Below, in pieces: positions 27,140 to 35,760 of a stretch of DNA of 64,000 nucleotides (position 1 is its first letter; every line of letters starts with the position of its first letter). The DNA comes from G942493375 sp942493375 (lineage in GTDB: Bacteria > Armatimonadota > UBA5829). Below the pieces are notes generated by a model that did no database searches, was not told the DNA's origin, and worked only from the letters and a program-made list of their open reading frames with translations. Where the stretch lies: assembly GCA_942493375.1 (NCBI GenBank), contig OW818698.1:1-64000 (forward strand). Direction: 5' to 3'. A program made the translations under genes and the position numbers.

Positions 27140-27748
27140 ATGCTTGAAAGTATGAGCGCGGCAATAGATCGCATAGATAATATCAAATCCAATTTTGCGT
27201 CACTGCGCAACCGTGGAGTCGTGGGAATAGCTCCCCATGCAACAGGTGGGGAAATTGGCCCCAGGGGGGATATTCCCACCACTGAAGCCAAGTTCTCGAC
27301 ATTCTTACCCAGTTCTGTAGATCAGATCACCGATGTTGCCGATTCCGATACCGGCAGCGAACCTACTCAATATGAAGATATCATCCAACAGGCGTCTAAT
27401 CGCTGGGGAGTAGATTCTTCATTGATCAAGGCAGTAATCAAAGCTGAGAGTGGGTTCAACACAAAGGCTGTATCAAATGCCGGAGCACAGGGACTGATGC
27501 AGCTGATGCCTTCAACAGCAAAAAATCTCGGAGTCTCTGATCCATATGACCCCAAGCAAAACATAATGGCCGGAACCCGTTACCTCAAAGGGCAACTGGA
27601 AAGGTTCGATAATAAAGAAGAACTTGCCCTGGCTGCTTATAATGCAGGACCTGGAGCAGTAAAGCGTTATGGAGGAGTTCCTCCGTATACTCAGACACAA
27701 AATTACGTTAAGAAGGTACTCGGCTACAAAGGAAGCTTTTCTCAGTAG
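27140..27748 (+). CDS. Lytic transglycosylase in the flagellar operon
   Basis: A 202-residue protein with an unstructured N-terminus and a C-terminal SLT domain (about 78-200). The catalytic glutamate is Glu103 in IKAESGFN, followed by GAQGLMQLMPSTAKNLGV and ALAAYNAGPGAVKRYGG. It likely cuts peptidoglycan to let the rod through, the job done by FlgJ in other species. No signal peptide is visible, so it is probably secreted by the flagellar export apparatus. It begins one base after the fliJ stop. Confidence 0.9.
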   Translation: MLESMSAAIDRIDNIKSNFASLRNRGVVGIAPHATGGEIGPRGDIPTTEAKFSTFLPSSVDQITDVADSDTGSEPTQYEDIIQQASNRWGVDSSLIKAVIKAESGFNTKAVSNAGAQGLMQLMPSTAKNLGVSDPYDPKQNIMAGTRYLKGQLERFDNKEELALAAYNAGPGAVKRYGGVPPYTQTQNYVKKVLGYKGSFSQ

Positions 27749-27786
27749 CCGTTATCTATAAATCTCACCAGAAAGGAGGTAACAAG

Positions 27787-29382
27787 ATGACAAATGCAAT
27801 AGCAATAGCACCAAAGCTGGAAGTACCGGTTCAGTCTCAGAACACTGCGCATACCACAGACAACAGCGATACACCTAAGTTTGCTGAGACACTGAAGAAT
27901 GCAAAGGAATCTGAGCAGAAAACCGAAAACAAACCAGTAGACACTAAAGAATCTGATTCCCAAAAAGATCAGACCAAAGATACAGCAGAAGCAAAAACTA
28001 CTGATACTTCGGACCAGATTAAAGATCCGAATAAGGATTCGGATAAAGAACCATCTGCAGAGGCTCAGGTTCAGATGGCGGCAGCAGTTCTTGCGGTAAT
28101 ATCTGCACCAGTAGTTCTCAAAACTGAAGATCCCAAGATAAGCACTGAGACCGTCATTCCTGCTTCGGTCAACCTGACTCAAGCAAGTAGTCAAGACACT
28201 GGAGTCGCTGTAGAAGCAAAGGCCACGAACGTCTCAGAAGTTCCAGTAACAACTGAAAACAGCAGCATCAAGGCAGAACCTATCACGCAGGTAGGAGTAA
28301 CATCCACCAACCCGAGTCAAACCGTTTCTGAACCAGAACTCGGAAAGACTGCGGTCACGGATACAGCCAAAATTGATGCACAAACAACGCAACCAACAAC
28401 TCAACCACTGGAACAAAACTCATCTGCAGTGACTGTTCAACCCATCGTGCAAGAGGCAGTCTCGACTGCTAAGGCAAAGACGACAACTGAAGCCACTGCA
28501 CCGAAAACTCAAGTCAAGTCAACCGGCGAAACTAACCAGACGGTACAGAGCCAACAAGTTGGTGAAACTACTGTCCAGCCAGTTCAGCCGATTGAGCAAC
28601 CGAAGCAAGAGAATGCATTCTCCGATCACAAGAAGAATGCCGAATCAAAAGCAGATACAAAAACCATAGACAAAGCAAACACCATCCAGGCAGATTCTTT
28701 GCTATCGTTGGCTGACATGAGTGCAAATGCAATGAGAGCTAAACAATCCGTAGGAATCACTACGGAATCCACAGTTGGAACAGTAGAAACCCTACCGAAA
28801 GTAGATGTTGAAATAAAAACTTCTATAATAGACCAGCAAGTTGTAAACCCAGTAGTCGTAACAGCCGATACATCTACTGTGACAACAACAAAAGTTGCTC
28901 CGACTGAGAAACCGTTACTCAGTCAGTCAACCGAGATACCGAAGAAAATCATCGATCAGGTGGTTCGAGAGATATCTCTGACTAAAACAACAGATCGTAA
29001 CGACCTGGTCGTTAAATTGACCCCACCGTCTCTAGGGACCCTGCGGTTACAGATCACTCAGGATGCGTCGGGTATGACAACCCGGATAGTCGCATCCAGC
29101 CAGCAAGTCAAAGACTTGTTGAATCAACACATGCCGACTCTGGTCACTGCAATGGCAGATGCCGGAATCAAGATGGACTCACTTACAGTGACAACTGATA
29201 ACAAGTTTGAATCCGGCACTTTTGCGGACAACAAAGGTTTCAATCAGGCACAAGGTCAGTCAACCGGATCCAGACAGAAAAAGAATAAAGCATATCAACA
29301 GTATACAGGCGGTGCACCAATACTTACGGCTTCAGGCCTGGTACAGACGCATGAAAGTGCCGCGTTTACCTGGTATGCATAA
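27787..29382 (+). CDS. fliK: Flagellar hook-length control protein FliK
   Basis: A 531-residue protein with a long low-complexity Thr/Gln/Glu/Lys-rich ruler region (about 1-380) and a C-terminal Flg_hook domain (about 385-480). The domain carries LVVKLTPPSLGTLRLQI and VKDLLNQHMPTLVTAMADAGI. It acts as the ruler and switch that ends hook growth through FlhB. It has a strong ribosome site (AAAGGAGGT). Confidence 0.92.
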   Translation: MTNAIAIAPKLEVPVQSQNTAHTTDNSDTPKFAETLKNAKESEQKTENKPVDTKESDSQKDQTKDTAEAKTTDTSDQIKDPNKDSDKEPSAEAQVQMAAAVLAVISAPVVLKTEDPKISTETVIPASVNLTQASSQDTGVAVEAKATNVSEVPVTTENSSIKAEPITQVGVTSTNPSQTVSEPELGKTAVTDTAKIDAQTTQPTTQPLEQNSSAVTVQPIVQEAVSTAKAKTTTEATAPKTQVKSTGETNQTVQSQQVGETTVQPVQPIEQPKQENAFSDHKKNAESKADTKTIDKANTIQADSLLSLADMSANAMRAKQSVGITTESTVGTVETLPKVDVEIKTSIIDQQVVNPVVVTADTSTVTTTKVAPTEKPLLSQSTEIPKKIIDQVVREISLTKTTDRNDLVVKLTPPSLGTLRLQITQDASGMTTRIVASSQQVKDLLNQHMPTLVTAMADAGIKMDSLTVTTDNKFESGTFADNKGFNQAQGQSTGSRQKKNKAYQQYTGGAPILTASGLVQTHESAAFTWYA

Positions 29383-29399
29383 AATGAAAGGGTAAGAAT

Positions 29400-29816
29400 A
29401 TGTCTACAAGTGCAGTAGGTTCAACAGATTCTACTACTAACACAACGACTACTTCGACGACAACTAAAAGCAGCACTTTGGGCAAAGATGAGTTTCTGAA
29501 ACTGCTTATAACGCAGCTCCAGAACCAGGACCCACTGAAACCTATGGACAATACCGAGTATGTATCCCAGTTGGCTCAGTTCTCATCATTGGAACAGATG
29601 ACCAATATTGCCTCGGTATCCAATTCTGCATATACGAGTCAAGCTTCAACATCGGCGTTGGCAATGATAGGTAAGACTATCGAATGGGCAGATGCAGATC
29701 TTGGAGTCAACCAGACTGGTAAAGTAGCAAGTATTTCTTTCGAAGATGGCATGCCAAAGCTAAATGTTGGCACTTCATCTGTCGAATTATCTAATGTAGT
29801 AAAAGTCTATCAATAA
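29400..29816 (+). CDS. flgD: Flagellar hook assembly protein FlgD
   Basis: A 138-residue hook-cap protein. The conserved N-terminal region is LGKDEFLKLLITQLQNQDPLKPMDNTEYVSQLAQFSSLEQM. The Ser/Thr-rich first 25 residues are flexible. It lacks the C-terminal Ig-like FLgD domains of proteobacterial proteins, as in many Gram-positive FlgD proteins. Confidence 0.94.
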   Translation: MSTSAVGSTDSTTNTTTTSTTTKSSTLGKDEFLKLLITQLQNQDPLKPMDNTEYVSQLAQFSSLEQMTNIASVSNSAYTSQASTSALAMIGKTIEWADADLGVNQTGKVASISFEDGMPKLNVGTSSVELSNVVKVYQ

Positions 29817-29857
29817 CAATAACAAGTATCAAATATCCAGCGAAAGGAGTGTATAGC

Positions 29858-30226
29858 ATGGGTCTTGTTCGTATAACACCGGTAACTCCTGTGGGAGTCA
29901 CAAAAACAAATACTGTTTCAAATGCCGAAGCAGGATTTGGCCAGGCTCTGAAAGCGGAACTTGGAAAGCTATCGGACATTAAGATATCCGCACATGCACA
30001 GAAACGCCTTGATGAACGCAATGTGCATATGGATGGCTCAGACCAGGCCAGACTCTCCGCAGCAATGGATAAGGTCCAACAAAAGGGAGCAGATAAATCT
30101 CTAGTTCTCCTTGACGATCTGGCGTTGGTTGTGAGTGCAAGAAACCGTGTGGTGATAACAGCTGTAGATTCTTCCAGCGCGAAGGACTCAGTGTTCACCG
30201 GTATTGATAGCGCGGTAATCGCGTAG
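29858..30226 (+). CDS. TIGR02530-type flagellar operon protein
   Basis: A 122-residue protein matching the small flagellar-operon family found between flgD and flgE in Firmicutes and relatives. It shows KISAHAQKRLDERN, then LVLLDDLALVVSARNRVVITAVD, and ends FTGIDSAVIA. The role is unknown; a hook assembly link is likely from its position. The ATG at 29858 (AAAGGAG upstream) is preferred over a GTG three codons earlier. Confidence 0.85.
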   Translation: MGLVRITPVTPVGVTKTNTVSNAEAGFGQALKAELGKLSDIKISAHAQKRLDERNVHMDGSDQARLSAAMDKVQQKGADKSLVLLDDLALVVSARNRVVITAVDSSSAKDSVFTGIDSAVIA

Positions 30227-30320
30227 CTCTGGTTCGATAGCAGACGCTGCGTTGCAGTAAATAGAGATTGCTCGGAACTGATAATTTATGTTTCTGAATA
30301 ATCCATCTGTCGAAAAAATA

Positions 30321-30463
30321 GCGCCGGACCTCTTCCGAGGAAGCGCATTGACCACTGAACTATTGAGGTGGTCAGAGAACATAAAGCTGCCGTGTTGGCC
30401 TGCCATACAAAAGACAGGTCAACACCAGGCAACCGGGGTTTTGATGGACTGAACTATCCCCGG
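30321..30463 (+). promoter_or_regulatory. Series of four hairpins upstream of flgE
   Basis: Four successive stems lie in the 272-nt gap before flgE. H1 is GCGC...CCTC-TTCC-GAGG...GCGC (30321-30346). H2 is TGACCAC/GTGGTCA (30349-30374). H3 is GTGTTGGCCTG/CAGGTCAACAC (30392-30402 with 30415-30425, one G-U). H4 is CCGGGG/CCCCGG (30433-30463). CTGAACTAT occurs in the loops of both H2 and H4. CTGCCG (30387-30392) can pair with CGGCAG (30461-30466), which would compete with H4. This suggests a structured leader or intercistronic RNA; no known riboswitch class was recognised. Confidence 0.5.
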
Positions 30464-30498
30464 CAGAATCACGCAGTATTAGCGGGAGGTCAATATAA

Positions 30499-31758
30499 AT
30501 GATACAAGCAATGTATTCCGGTATCGCTGGAATGAAAGCTTTCAAATCCAGTCTTGATGTGGTTGGTAACAACATAGCCAACGTAAGTACCACAGGATTC
30601 AAATCCGGCAAAGCTTCTTTTAAAGAAATGATGAGCCAGACACTGTCGGCTGGTTCTGCTCCTTCTGGTGGTAGAGGCGGTTCGAACGCGACTCAAGTCG
30701 GATTAGGAGTAACTCTGGCTGGAATAGATCAGGATATGGGTCAGGGATCAATGACCAGTACTGGCCGTAAATCTGACTGCGCAATTGAAGGCAACGGTTA
30801 CTTCGCAGTCTCTAATGGTAGTAGATCATATTTTACAAGAGATGGTGCTTTCACTCAGGATTCTCAGTACAATCTGGTGACGAGTTCCGGTGGGATGAAG
30901 GTTCTGGGTTGGAGTGCAGATCCTCTGACCGGTGCAATCGATACCACTGCAGCAATCACACAGGATTCCAGCATACAGATACCTGTCGGCACACTCGCCC
31001 TGGCAGCTGCGACAACTAATGCTTCACTGGGTGGTAACCTCAGTGCTTCTGCTGCAACGGGTGACACTTATTCGCTGAAATTCGATGTATATGATTCCCT
31101 GGGTATGACACATGCCCTCAAAGTAACCTTTACCAAACAAGATTCAGTTCCGGGAACCAGTTCATGGACATACGATTTCGATGCAACTCCCAGCACCGTC
31201 CCGCCGCCATCTCCCAATGTCCTGGAATTTGACTCCAATGGTTATGCTACATCAGCTACAGCCTTAACATCGATACCAATGACACTGAGTCCTTCTACTG
31301 GAGCTCCGGAGACTCTGACATTCAACCTGGACATGTCCAAAGTAACCAACCTTAATGGTTCCAACACTATTGACATGAATAGCCAGGACGGACTCCCTAT
31401 GGGAACTCTTGAATCCTACACGATAGACAAGGGTGGTAGAGTTGTTGGGCAGTTCACCAATGGTGTCACCAAGAACCTTGCGCAGGTATCGATGGTCACA
31501 TTTAATAATGCCAACGGTCTAACAAAGATTGGTGGTAACTTGTTAACAGAGAGTGCTGCTTCCGGAACAGCAAGGTATTCAACTGCCGGTTCAGGCAGTC
31601 TTGGAACCATATCTTCAGGTTTTCTTGAAGCGTCCAATGTCGATCTCACCAATGAATTCTCGAATATGATTGTCGCACAGAGGGGTTTCCAGGCTAACTC
31701 TAAGATCATATCTACATCAGATGAGATCCTTCAAGAGCTGGCTAATCTGAAGAGGTAG
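30499..31758 (+). CDS. flgE: Flagellar hook protein FlgE
   Basis: A 419-residue hook subunit. The N-terminal helix IAGMKAFKSSLDVVGNNIANVSTTGFK and C-terminal helix FSNMIVAQRGFQANSKIISTSDEILQELANLKR form the axial core. The FlgE/F/G motif EGNGYFAVS is at about 97, and the central D1/D2 beta domains lie between. Good ribosome site GGGAGG. Expression may be tuned by the hairpin array in front of it. Confidence 0.96.
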   Translation: MIQAMYSGIAGMKAFKSSLDVVGNNIANVSTTGFKSGKASFKEMMSQTLSAGSAPSGGRGGSNATQVGLGVTLAGIDQDMGQGSMTSTGRKSDCAIEGNGYFAVSNGSRSYFTRDGAFTQDSQYNLVTSSGGMKVLGWSADPLTGAIDTTAAITQDSSIQIPVGTLALAAATTNASLGGNLSASAATGDTYSLKFDVYDSLGMTHALKVTFTKQDSVPGTSSWTYDFDATPSTVPPPSPNVLEFDSNGYATSATALTSIPMTLSPSTGAPETLTFNLDMSKVTNLNGSNTIDMNSQDGLPMGTLESYTIDKGGRVVGQFTNGVTKNLAQVSMVTFNNANGLTKIGGNLLTESAASGTARYSTAGSGSLGTISSGFLEASNVDLTNEFSNMIVAQRGFQANSKIISTSDEILQELANLKR

Positions 31759-31767
31759 TATAACTAA

Positions 31768-31841
31768 CCCGCATTATTCACCAAGTTTTGGTTTTGTCCG
31801 GCAATAGGGACAAAAGCTGAGACAATCATCAATAATGCGGG
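31768..31841. repeat. CCCGCATTATT nested-stem repeat, copy 2
   Basis: Outer arms CCCGCATTATT (31768-31778) and AATAATGCGGG (31831-31841) enclose an inner stem TTTTGTCC/GGACAAAA (31792-31815). Confidence 0.88.
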
Positions 31842-31869
31842 CTGAGCAGGTAACACTGCAATGTTTCAA

Positions 31870-31906
31870 TGCATCACATCACCTCAAATTGAAGTGATGT
31901 GATGCA
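31870..31906. repeat. Perfect 13-bp hairpin between the two repeat copies
   Basis: TGCATCACATCAC (31870-31882) pairs exactly with GTGATGTGATGCA (31894-31906) across 11 bases. No T run follows. Confidence 0.8.
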
Positions 31907-31910
31907 CTAA

Positions 31911-31982
31911 CCCGCATTATTCACCAAACTCTGCTTTCGACCGGCAGTAGGGGCGAAAGCGAATCAATCATGAATAATGCGG
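31911..31982. repeat. CCCGCATTATT nested-stem repeat, copy 3
   Basis: Outer arms CCCGCATTATTCA (31911-31923) and TGAATAATGCGG (31971-31982) enclose an inner stem CTTTCG.CC/GG.CGAAAG (about 31934-31959). The inner stem has compensating changes compared with copy 2 (TTTTGTCC to CTTTCGACC; GGGACAAAA to GGGCGAAAG), so pairing has been maintained. Confidence 0.86.
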
Positions 31983-32152
31983 ACTAATAATACAGTGAAG
32001 TTGGAAAGTATTCTTATAACTACATTCTTCACAAACCTTATTGAACAATAATGCAATTATATATGAGAAATGCCAATGGCAATTTCTGCAAATGTCCTCA
32101 TTAGAGGTAAATGCACACTGAACAACGTGTGTAGAAAGGTTAAGTTCTGGCG

Positions 32153-32398
32153 ATGATTAAGCTTACATTATTCAATGATTCTGACATCATACTAAATGCG
32201 GATATGATTGAACTCGTTGAACACACACCAGATACTCTAATTTCTTTAACAACAGGGAAAAAGATAATGGTGAAAGAATCTGTTGAAGATGTGATCAGCC
32301 GTATTGTGACGTATCAACGTCTTGTTGACAAAAAACCAACTGTGCTTACAGGGAGAGTAAACCGGGCCATGCGGTCTTCGGCGAGACATAGGGATTAA
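32153..32398 (+). CDS. flbD: FlbD-family flagellar protein
   Basis: An 81-residue protein of the small SwrD/FlbD family: MIKLTLFNDSDIILNADMIELVEHTPDTLISLTTGKKIMVKES, with a basic C-terminal tail. In Bacillus the homologue SwrD boosts motor power, consistent with its position directly before motA. It is unrelated to the Caulobacter regulator of the same name. The stop codon abuts the motA start. Confidence 0.9.
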   Translation: MIKLTLFNDSDIILNADMIELVEHTPDTLISLTTGKKIMVKESVEDVISRIVTYQRLVDKKPTVLTGRVNRAMRSSARHRD

Positions 32399-33202
32399 AT
32401 GGATATCGCAACCCTATTGGGTCTGTTCCTCGGATGGGGGGCACTGATTGTTTGTTTGTATATGGAAGGCGGCGGGCTGAGCCAGATGGTCAACCTACCG
32501 GCTTTTATACTGGTTGTTGTTGGGACAATAGGGGCAACAATGGTCGGTTACGATTTCAATACAGTCAAATGCATACCTAAAGTGCTCAAGAATGCGATGA
32601 CTACTCGCCTTCCAGATCCTAATCAACTCGTCGACACGGTTGTTGGTATGGCTAGAATCGCCAGAAACAAGGGCATTCTCGCTCTGGATGATATGTCAGA
32701 AGATCTGGATAATAAATTCCTACGACGTGGAATTCAGCTTGTAGTCGATGGCACATCCAGCGTATTAATCCGAGAGGTTCTGGAGACAGAGATAGATGCT
32801 CTGCATGATCGCCACAAGATTGGTGAGTCATTCTTCACCGCCCTGGGAGGTTTCTCCCCAACCCTGGGTATTATCGGCACCGTTCTTGGGCTAATCAACA
32901 TGCTTTCAAAACTTAACGAACCGAGTAAAATGGGGCATGCCATTGCTGGAGCATTTATCGCAACACTCTATGGAGTTGCATTTGCAAACCTGTTCTACTT
33001 GCCCATATCCGCAAAACTGAAAACTCGTACGGCACATGAAGTCCTGATACAAGAGATGGTACTCGAAGGCATTTTATCAATCCAGTGTGGAGAAAATCCT
33101 CGAAGCGTAGAAGATAGAATGGTCTCATTCCTGTCCCCTGAGATGAAATTGAAGAGACTATCGCAAACATACAATTATAATGAGGACTCACGTGCGGCAT
33201 GA
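32399..33202 (+). CDS. motA: Flagellar motor stator protein MotA
   Basis: A 267-residue inner-membrane stator subunit with four transmembrane segments (about 4-24, 30-50, 150-170, 185-205) and a cytoplasmic loop that contacts FliG. Family motifs include FSPTLGIIGTVLGLINML and ATLYGVAFANLFYLPIS. The ATG directly follows the flbD stop. A 4-bp ATGA overlap couples it to motB. Confidence 0.96.
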   Translation: MDIATLLGLFLGWGALIVCLYMEGGGLSQMVNLPAFILVVVGTIGATMVGYDFNTVKCIPKVLKNAMTTRLPDPNQLVDTVVGMARIARNKGILALDDMSEDLDNKFLRRGIQLVVDGTSSVLIREVLETEIDALHDRHKIGESFFTALGGFSPTLGIIGTVLGLINMLSKLNEPSKMGHAIAGAFIATLYGVAFANLFYLPISAKLKTRTAHEVLIQEMVLEGILSIQCGENPRSVEDRMVSFLSPEMKLKRLSQTYNYNEDSRAA

Positions 33203-33972
33203 AACGAAGTCGTGCTGATGGTCATGAGAATGCTGACAGATGGCTTCTCACATACGCCGATATGATAACGCTGCTTATGGCGTTCTTCATAATGATGTAC
33301 TCCATGTCGGTCTTGAATCTTTCCAGATTCAAAGATGCAGCTGCAGGTATCCGTCAGAGCCTGGGTGCCGAACAGACACGCGGTATGGGCTCCGGCAGCG
33401 GTTCTAACAGTAACCCGGCGCTAAACGGTACAGTAGATGGTGTCCTGCAGCCTCTTGTAAAATACATACAGAATCTAAATCAGTCAGGCATAAAAGGCGT
33501 TCAAGTTGGCCAGGACTACAGAGGACTGGTCATTACCATAAAGAGCGATAAGATGCTCTTTGCCGCTTCGAGCCCGACAATTAATCCCAGGGCCTACCCC
33601 ATCCTCGACCGGATATCAGAAAGCCTCGCTAAGATCAACAATCGCATTCAGATTGAAGGACATACCTGCAATCTGCCCCCAAACAGTTCACGCTACGAAA
33701 CTAACTGGGAACTATCCGCTGACAGGGCTACGAAAGTGGTCAGATACTTTGTTCAGCGCAAGGGCCTGGATCCTCGTCAATTTGCACCAGTAGGCCATGG
33801 AGACAACTACCCGGTCGCCCCTAACAATACCAATGAAAACAGAATCAAAAACCGAAGAGTAGAAATAGTTATTTTGCGAAAGCCAACAAACCTGGCACAG
33901 AACTTGCTATCTAAGGACACAGAGGGAACGGATGACACCAATCCCAGCTACGTCCAGCGTATTCGTAAATAG
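33199..33972 (+). CDS. motB: Flagellar motor stator protein MotB
   Basis: A 257-residue protein with a single transmembrane helix (about 20-38) containing the ion-binding Asp21 (LLTYADMITLLMAFFIM) and a plug/linker region. A C-terminal OmpA-like peptidoglycan-binding domain spans about 115-235. That domain has GHTC (Cys157) where GHTD is usual, replacing a residue expected to contact the peptidoglycan peptide. The later NRRVEIVIL motif is intact. Confidence 0.95.
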   Translation: MKRSRADGHENADRWLLTYADMITLLMAFFIMMYSMSVLNLSRFKDAAAGIRQSLGAEQTRGMGSGSGSNSNPALNGTVDGVLQPLVKYIQNLNQSGIKGVQVGQDYRGLVITIKSDKMLFAASSPTINPRAYPILDRISESLAKINNRIQIEGHTCNLPPNSSRYETNWELSADRATKVVRYFVQRKGLDPRQFAPVGHGDNYPVAPNNTNENRIKNRRVEIVILRKPTNLAQNLLSKDTEGTDDTNPSYVQRIRK

Positions 33973-34025
33973 TTTCAATACTATTTAAGTTGCGAATACA
34001 CTCATAGAAGGAGATAGCATATACC

Positions 34026-34529
34026 ATGGCTGCAAAAGTCGAAGAAAAAGCCGCTGAAGCCCCTAAGGGTGGCGGTAAGATGAAACTTATTATCATTGCA
34101 CTGGCTGCAGTAATACTGATAGCTGGGGTTGCAGTGGTGATGTTCAAAATGAAATCCGCGAAACATTCAGGCAAACCCGAGAAAAAGGAAGTCGTCAAAG
34201 TTGAATTCCCCCTGGGTAATTTCACAGTAAACCTGGCTGACGAAAGTCAAATAAGGTATCTCAAGACAAACATAGTCCTCGAAATCACCGAAGAAGCAGC
34301 TGAAGCCCTCAAAGGCGAAGGTGGAGAGGGTGAAGGCGAAGGCGAAGCAGCCGCTCCAGCACCAATTCGCGATGCCGTAATCCAGGTCCTCAGTAGTCAC
34401 ACTTTCAGCGATTTACTGAAAGCTGAAGGCAGAACTAAGCTCAAAGAGGAAATCATCAAGGCAGTAAATGAGCATCTTAAAAAGGGCGAAGCACTAGATA
34501 CCTACTTCAGCGAATTCGCAATGCAGTGA
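34026..34529 (+). CDS. fliL: Flagellar basal body-associated protein FliL
   Basis: A 167-residue single-pass membrane protein with a transmembrane segment at about 19-38, then the FliL domain (FPLGNFTVNLADESQIRYLKTNIVLEI). A Gly/Glu-rich insertion (about 97-115) sits before the C-terminal helix (IRDAVIQVLSSHTFSDLLKAEGRTKLKEEI). FliL supports the stator. Its position after motB is the usual one. Confidence 0.93.
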   Translation: MAAKVEEKAAEAPKGGGKMKLIIIALAAVILIAGVAVVMFKMKSAKHSGKPEKKEVVKVEFPLGNFTVNLADESQIRYLKTNIVLEITEEAAEALKGEGGEGEGEGEAAAPAPIRDAVIQVLSSHTFSDLLKAEGRTKLKEEIIKAVNEHLKKGEALDTYFSEFAMQ

Positions 34530-34592
34530 CGATTTATCGAGTGTTCATGTTTAACTTACTCACCACTTTAACCTGTATTCAGGAGGTACAAA

Positions 34593-35120
34593 ATGTCAGA
34601 TGAACTATTATCGCAAGACGAGATAGAGGCTTTACTAGCCGGGGTAAGTAACCCTGGTGCAGCTTCAATACCATCCGCGGACTCACCGGCAGATTCTTTC
34701 ACTGCTTCAACTCCGCAGACTCAGGAGCCGCCGCATATAGAAATGGTAAGCACTCAACCGACTTACCAGGCTCCACCACGGGAACCGAAACCCGAAACGG
34801 TAGCACGAACAGTGCAGTTCGCTCCGCTGGATAATTCGGTTAATTCCGGAATGGTAAACGGGGTGGATCTTATTCTGGATGTCCAACTCCAGGTTGCGGT
34901 TGAACTGGGAAGAGCCCAGATGAAAGTCCGAGAAGTATTGGGACTTGGTCCTGGTTCTGTTGTGGAACTTGATAAGCACGCCGGCGAACCCGTCGAGGTC
35001 GTTGTAAATAACAAGACAATAGCTAAAGGCGAAGTTGTCGTTATAGATGAAAACTTCGGAGTCCGTATTACTGAGATAGTGAGTTCACAGAGAAACGATG
35101 CAAACGCAAAAGCTGCTTAA
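34593..35120 (+). CDS. fliN: Flagellar motor switch protein FliN with FliM-like CheY-binding peptide
   Basis: A 175-residue C-ring protein. The C-terminal SpoA domain (about 90-168: LDVQLQVAVELGRAQMKVREVLGLGPGSVVELDKHAGEPV) is clearly FliN. The first 17 residues, SDELLSQDEIEALLAG, match the CheY-P-binding peptide that normally starts FliM (LSQ.EIDALL). A Pro/Thr-rich linker joins the two. There is no chemotaxis phosphatase (CheC/FliY) domain, and no fliM gene between fliL and fliN where it normally sits. Confidence 0.92.
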   Translation: MSDELLSQDEIEALLAGVSNPGAASIPSADSPADSFTASTPQTQEPPHIEMVSTQPTYQAPPREPKPETVARTVQFAPLDNSVNSGMVNGVDLILDVQLQVAVELGRAQMKVREVLGLGPGSVVELDKHAGEPVEVVVNNKTIAKGEVVVIDENFGVRITEIVSSQRNDANAKAA

Positions 35121-35760
35121 GTTAATAGTGTTAGGACTGATTGCCTATATGGTGTTGTGTGCTCAGCCGGTTGTGGCTGAACCTGCAACCGAGAAGGCAA
35201 TCTCATCTTCGGCATCCAGCCAACAGCTCAGCTCGCAGGAGAAGGACATCTTCGCTTCTCTCAATGCTCCGGAAACTAAAGAGCAAGAGAAAAGCGAAGA
35301 TCCTTCGATGTTTGTAACAGTTATTGGCTTCATAGCCAAACTGATACTAGTGTTGGCGATTGCCTATGCTTGCATCTTTGCGCTGAAGAAAATCAACACA
35401 TTCAAGGCCGGAGTAGTAGACAGTAAGAAACGTGTGGTTGTATTAGAACACACATCAATAGGTCCCGGACGCCAATTGCATCTGGTAAGTGTAGGTGGTA
35501 AGAGCCTGCTGCTTGGTTCAACTCCTCAACAGGTAAGCATACTGGCTGAACTTGATCCTGACTTAATCCCGGATTACCAGGAAGAAGAGACAGTCGGCTT
35601 CAAAGAACAGCTTTCGCAGTTCCTGGGGCACAACCCCAAGAAGGCAGAAGCTGCTAAGAGTGTAGCTGAAATGCTGAGAGAATCAACAACTGAATTGCGC
35701 GGAACCGTGACCCAGGTCGGCAAACTCCGTGGTAGTCTGAGGCAGTCCGGAGATGAATAA
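35098..35760 (+). CDS. fliO: Flagellar biosynthetic protein FliO
   Basis: A 220-residue protein with a signal-like N-terminus (about 1-27), a transmembrane segment (about 77-98: TVIGFIAKLILVLAIAYACIFAL) and the cytoplasmic FliO domain (RVVVLEHTSIGPGRQLHLVSVGGKSLLLGSTPQQVSILAEL). It assists FliP assembly into the export gate. It overlaps fliN by 23 nt and fliP by 8 nt. Confidence 0.9.
   Translation: MQTQKLLKLIVLGLIAYMVLCAQPVVAEPATEKAISSSASSQQLSSQEKDIFASLNAPETKEQEKSEDPSMFVTVIGFIAKLILVLAIAYACIFALKKINTFKAGVVDSKKRVVVLEHTSIGPGRQLHLVSVGGKSLLLGSTPQQVSILAELDPDLIPDYQEEETVGFKEQLSQFLGHNPKKAEAAKSVAEMLRESTTELRGTVTQVGKLRGSLRQSGDE

Larger units (their letters stand above)
31759..32152. other. Repeat-filled gap between flgE and flbD
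   Basis: No gene is visible in these 394 bp. The first 225 bp are occupied by two CCCGCATTATT nested hairpins with a third unrelated hairpin between them. The rest is AT-rich and includes the flbD ribosome site. Confidence 0.7.

Noticed and set aside
30227..30498. c-di-GMP (GEMM) riboswitch before flgE
   Set aside because: The conserved GCAAACC and GAAA/receptor elements are missing, so only an unassigned structured region is reported.
32085..32115. Second sigma-54 site upstream of flbD (TGGCAATTTCTGCA)
   Set aside because: The distance between GG and GC is two bases too short for RpoN.
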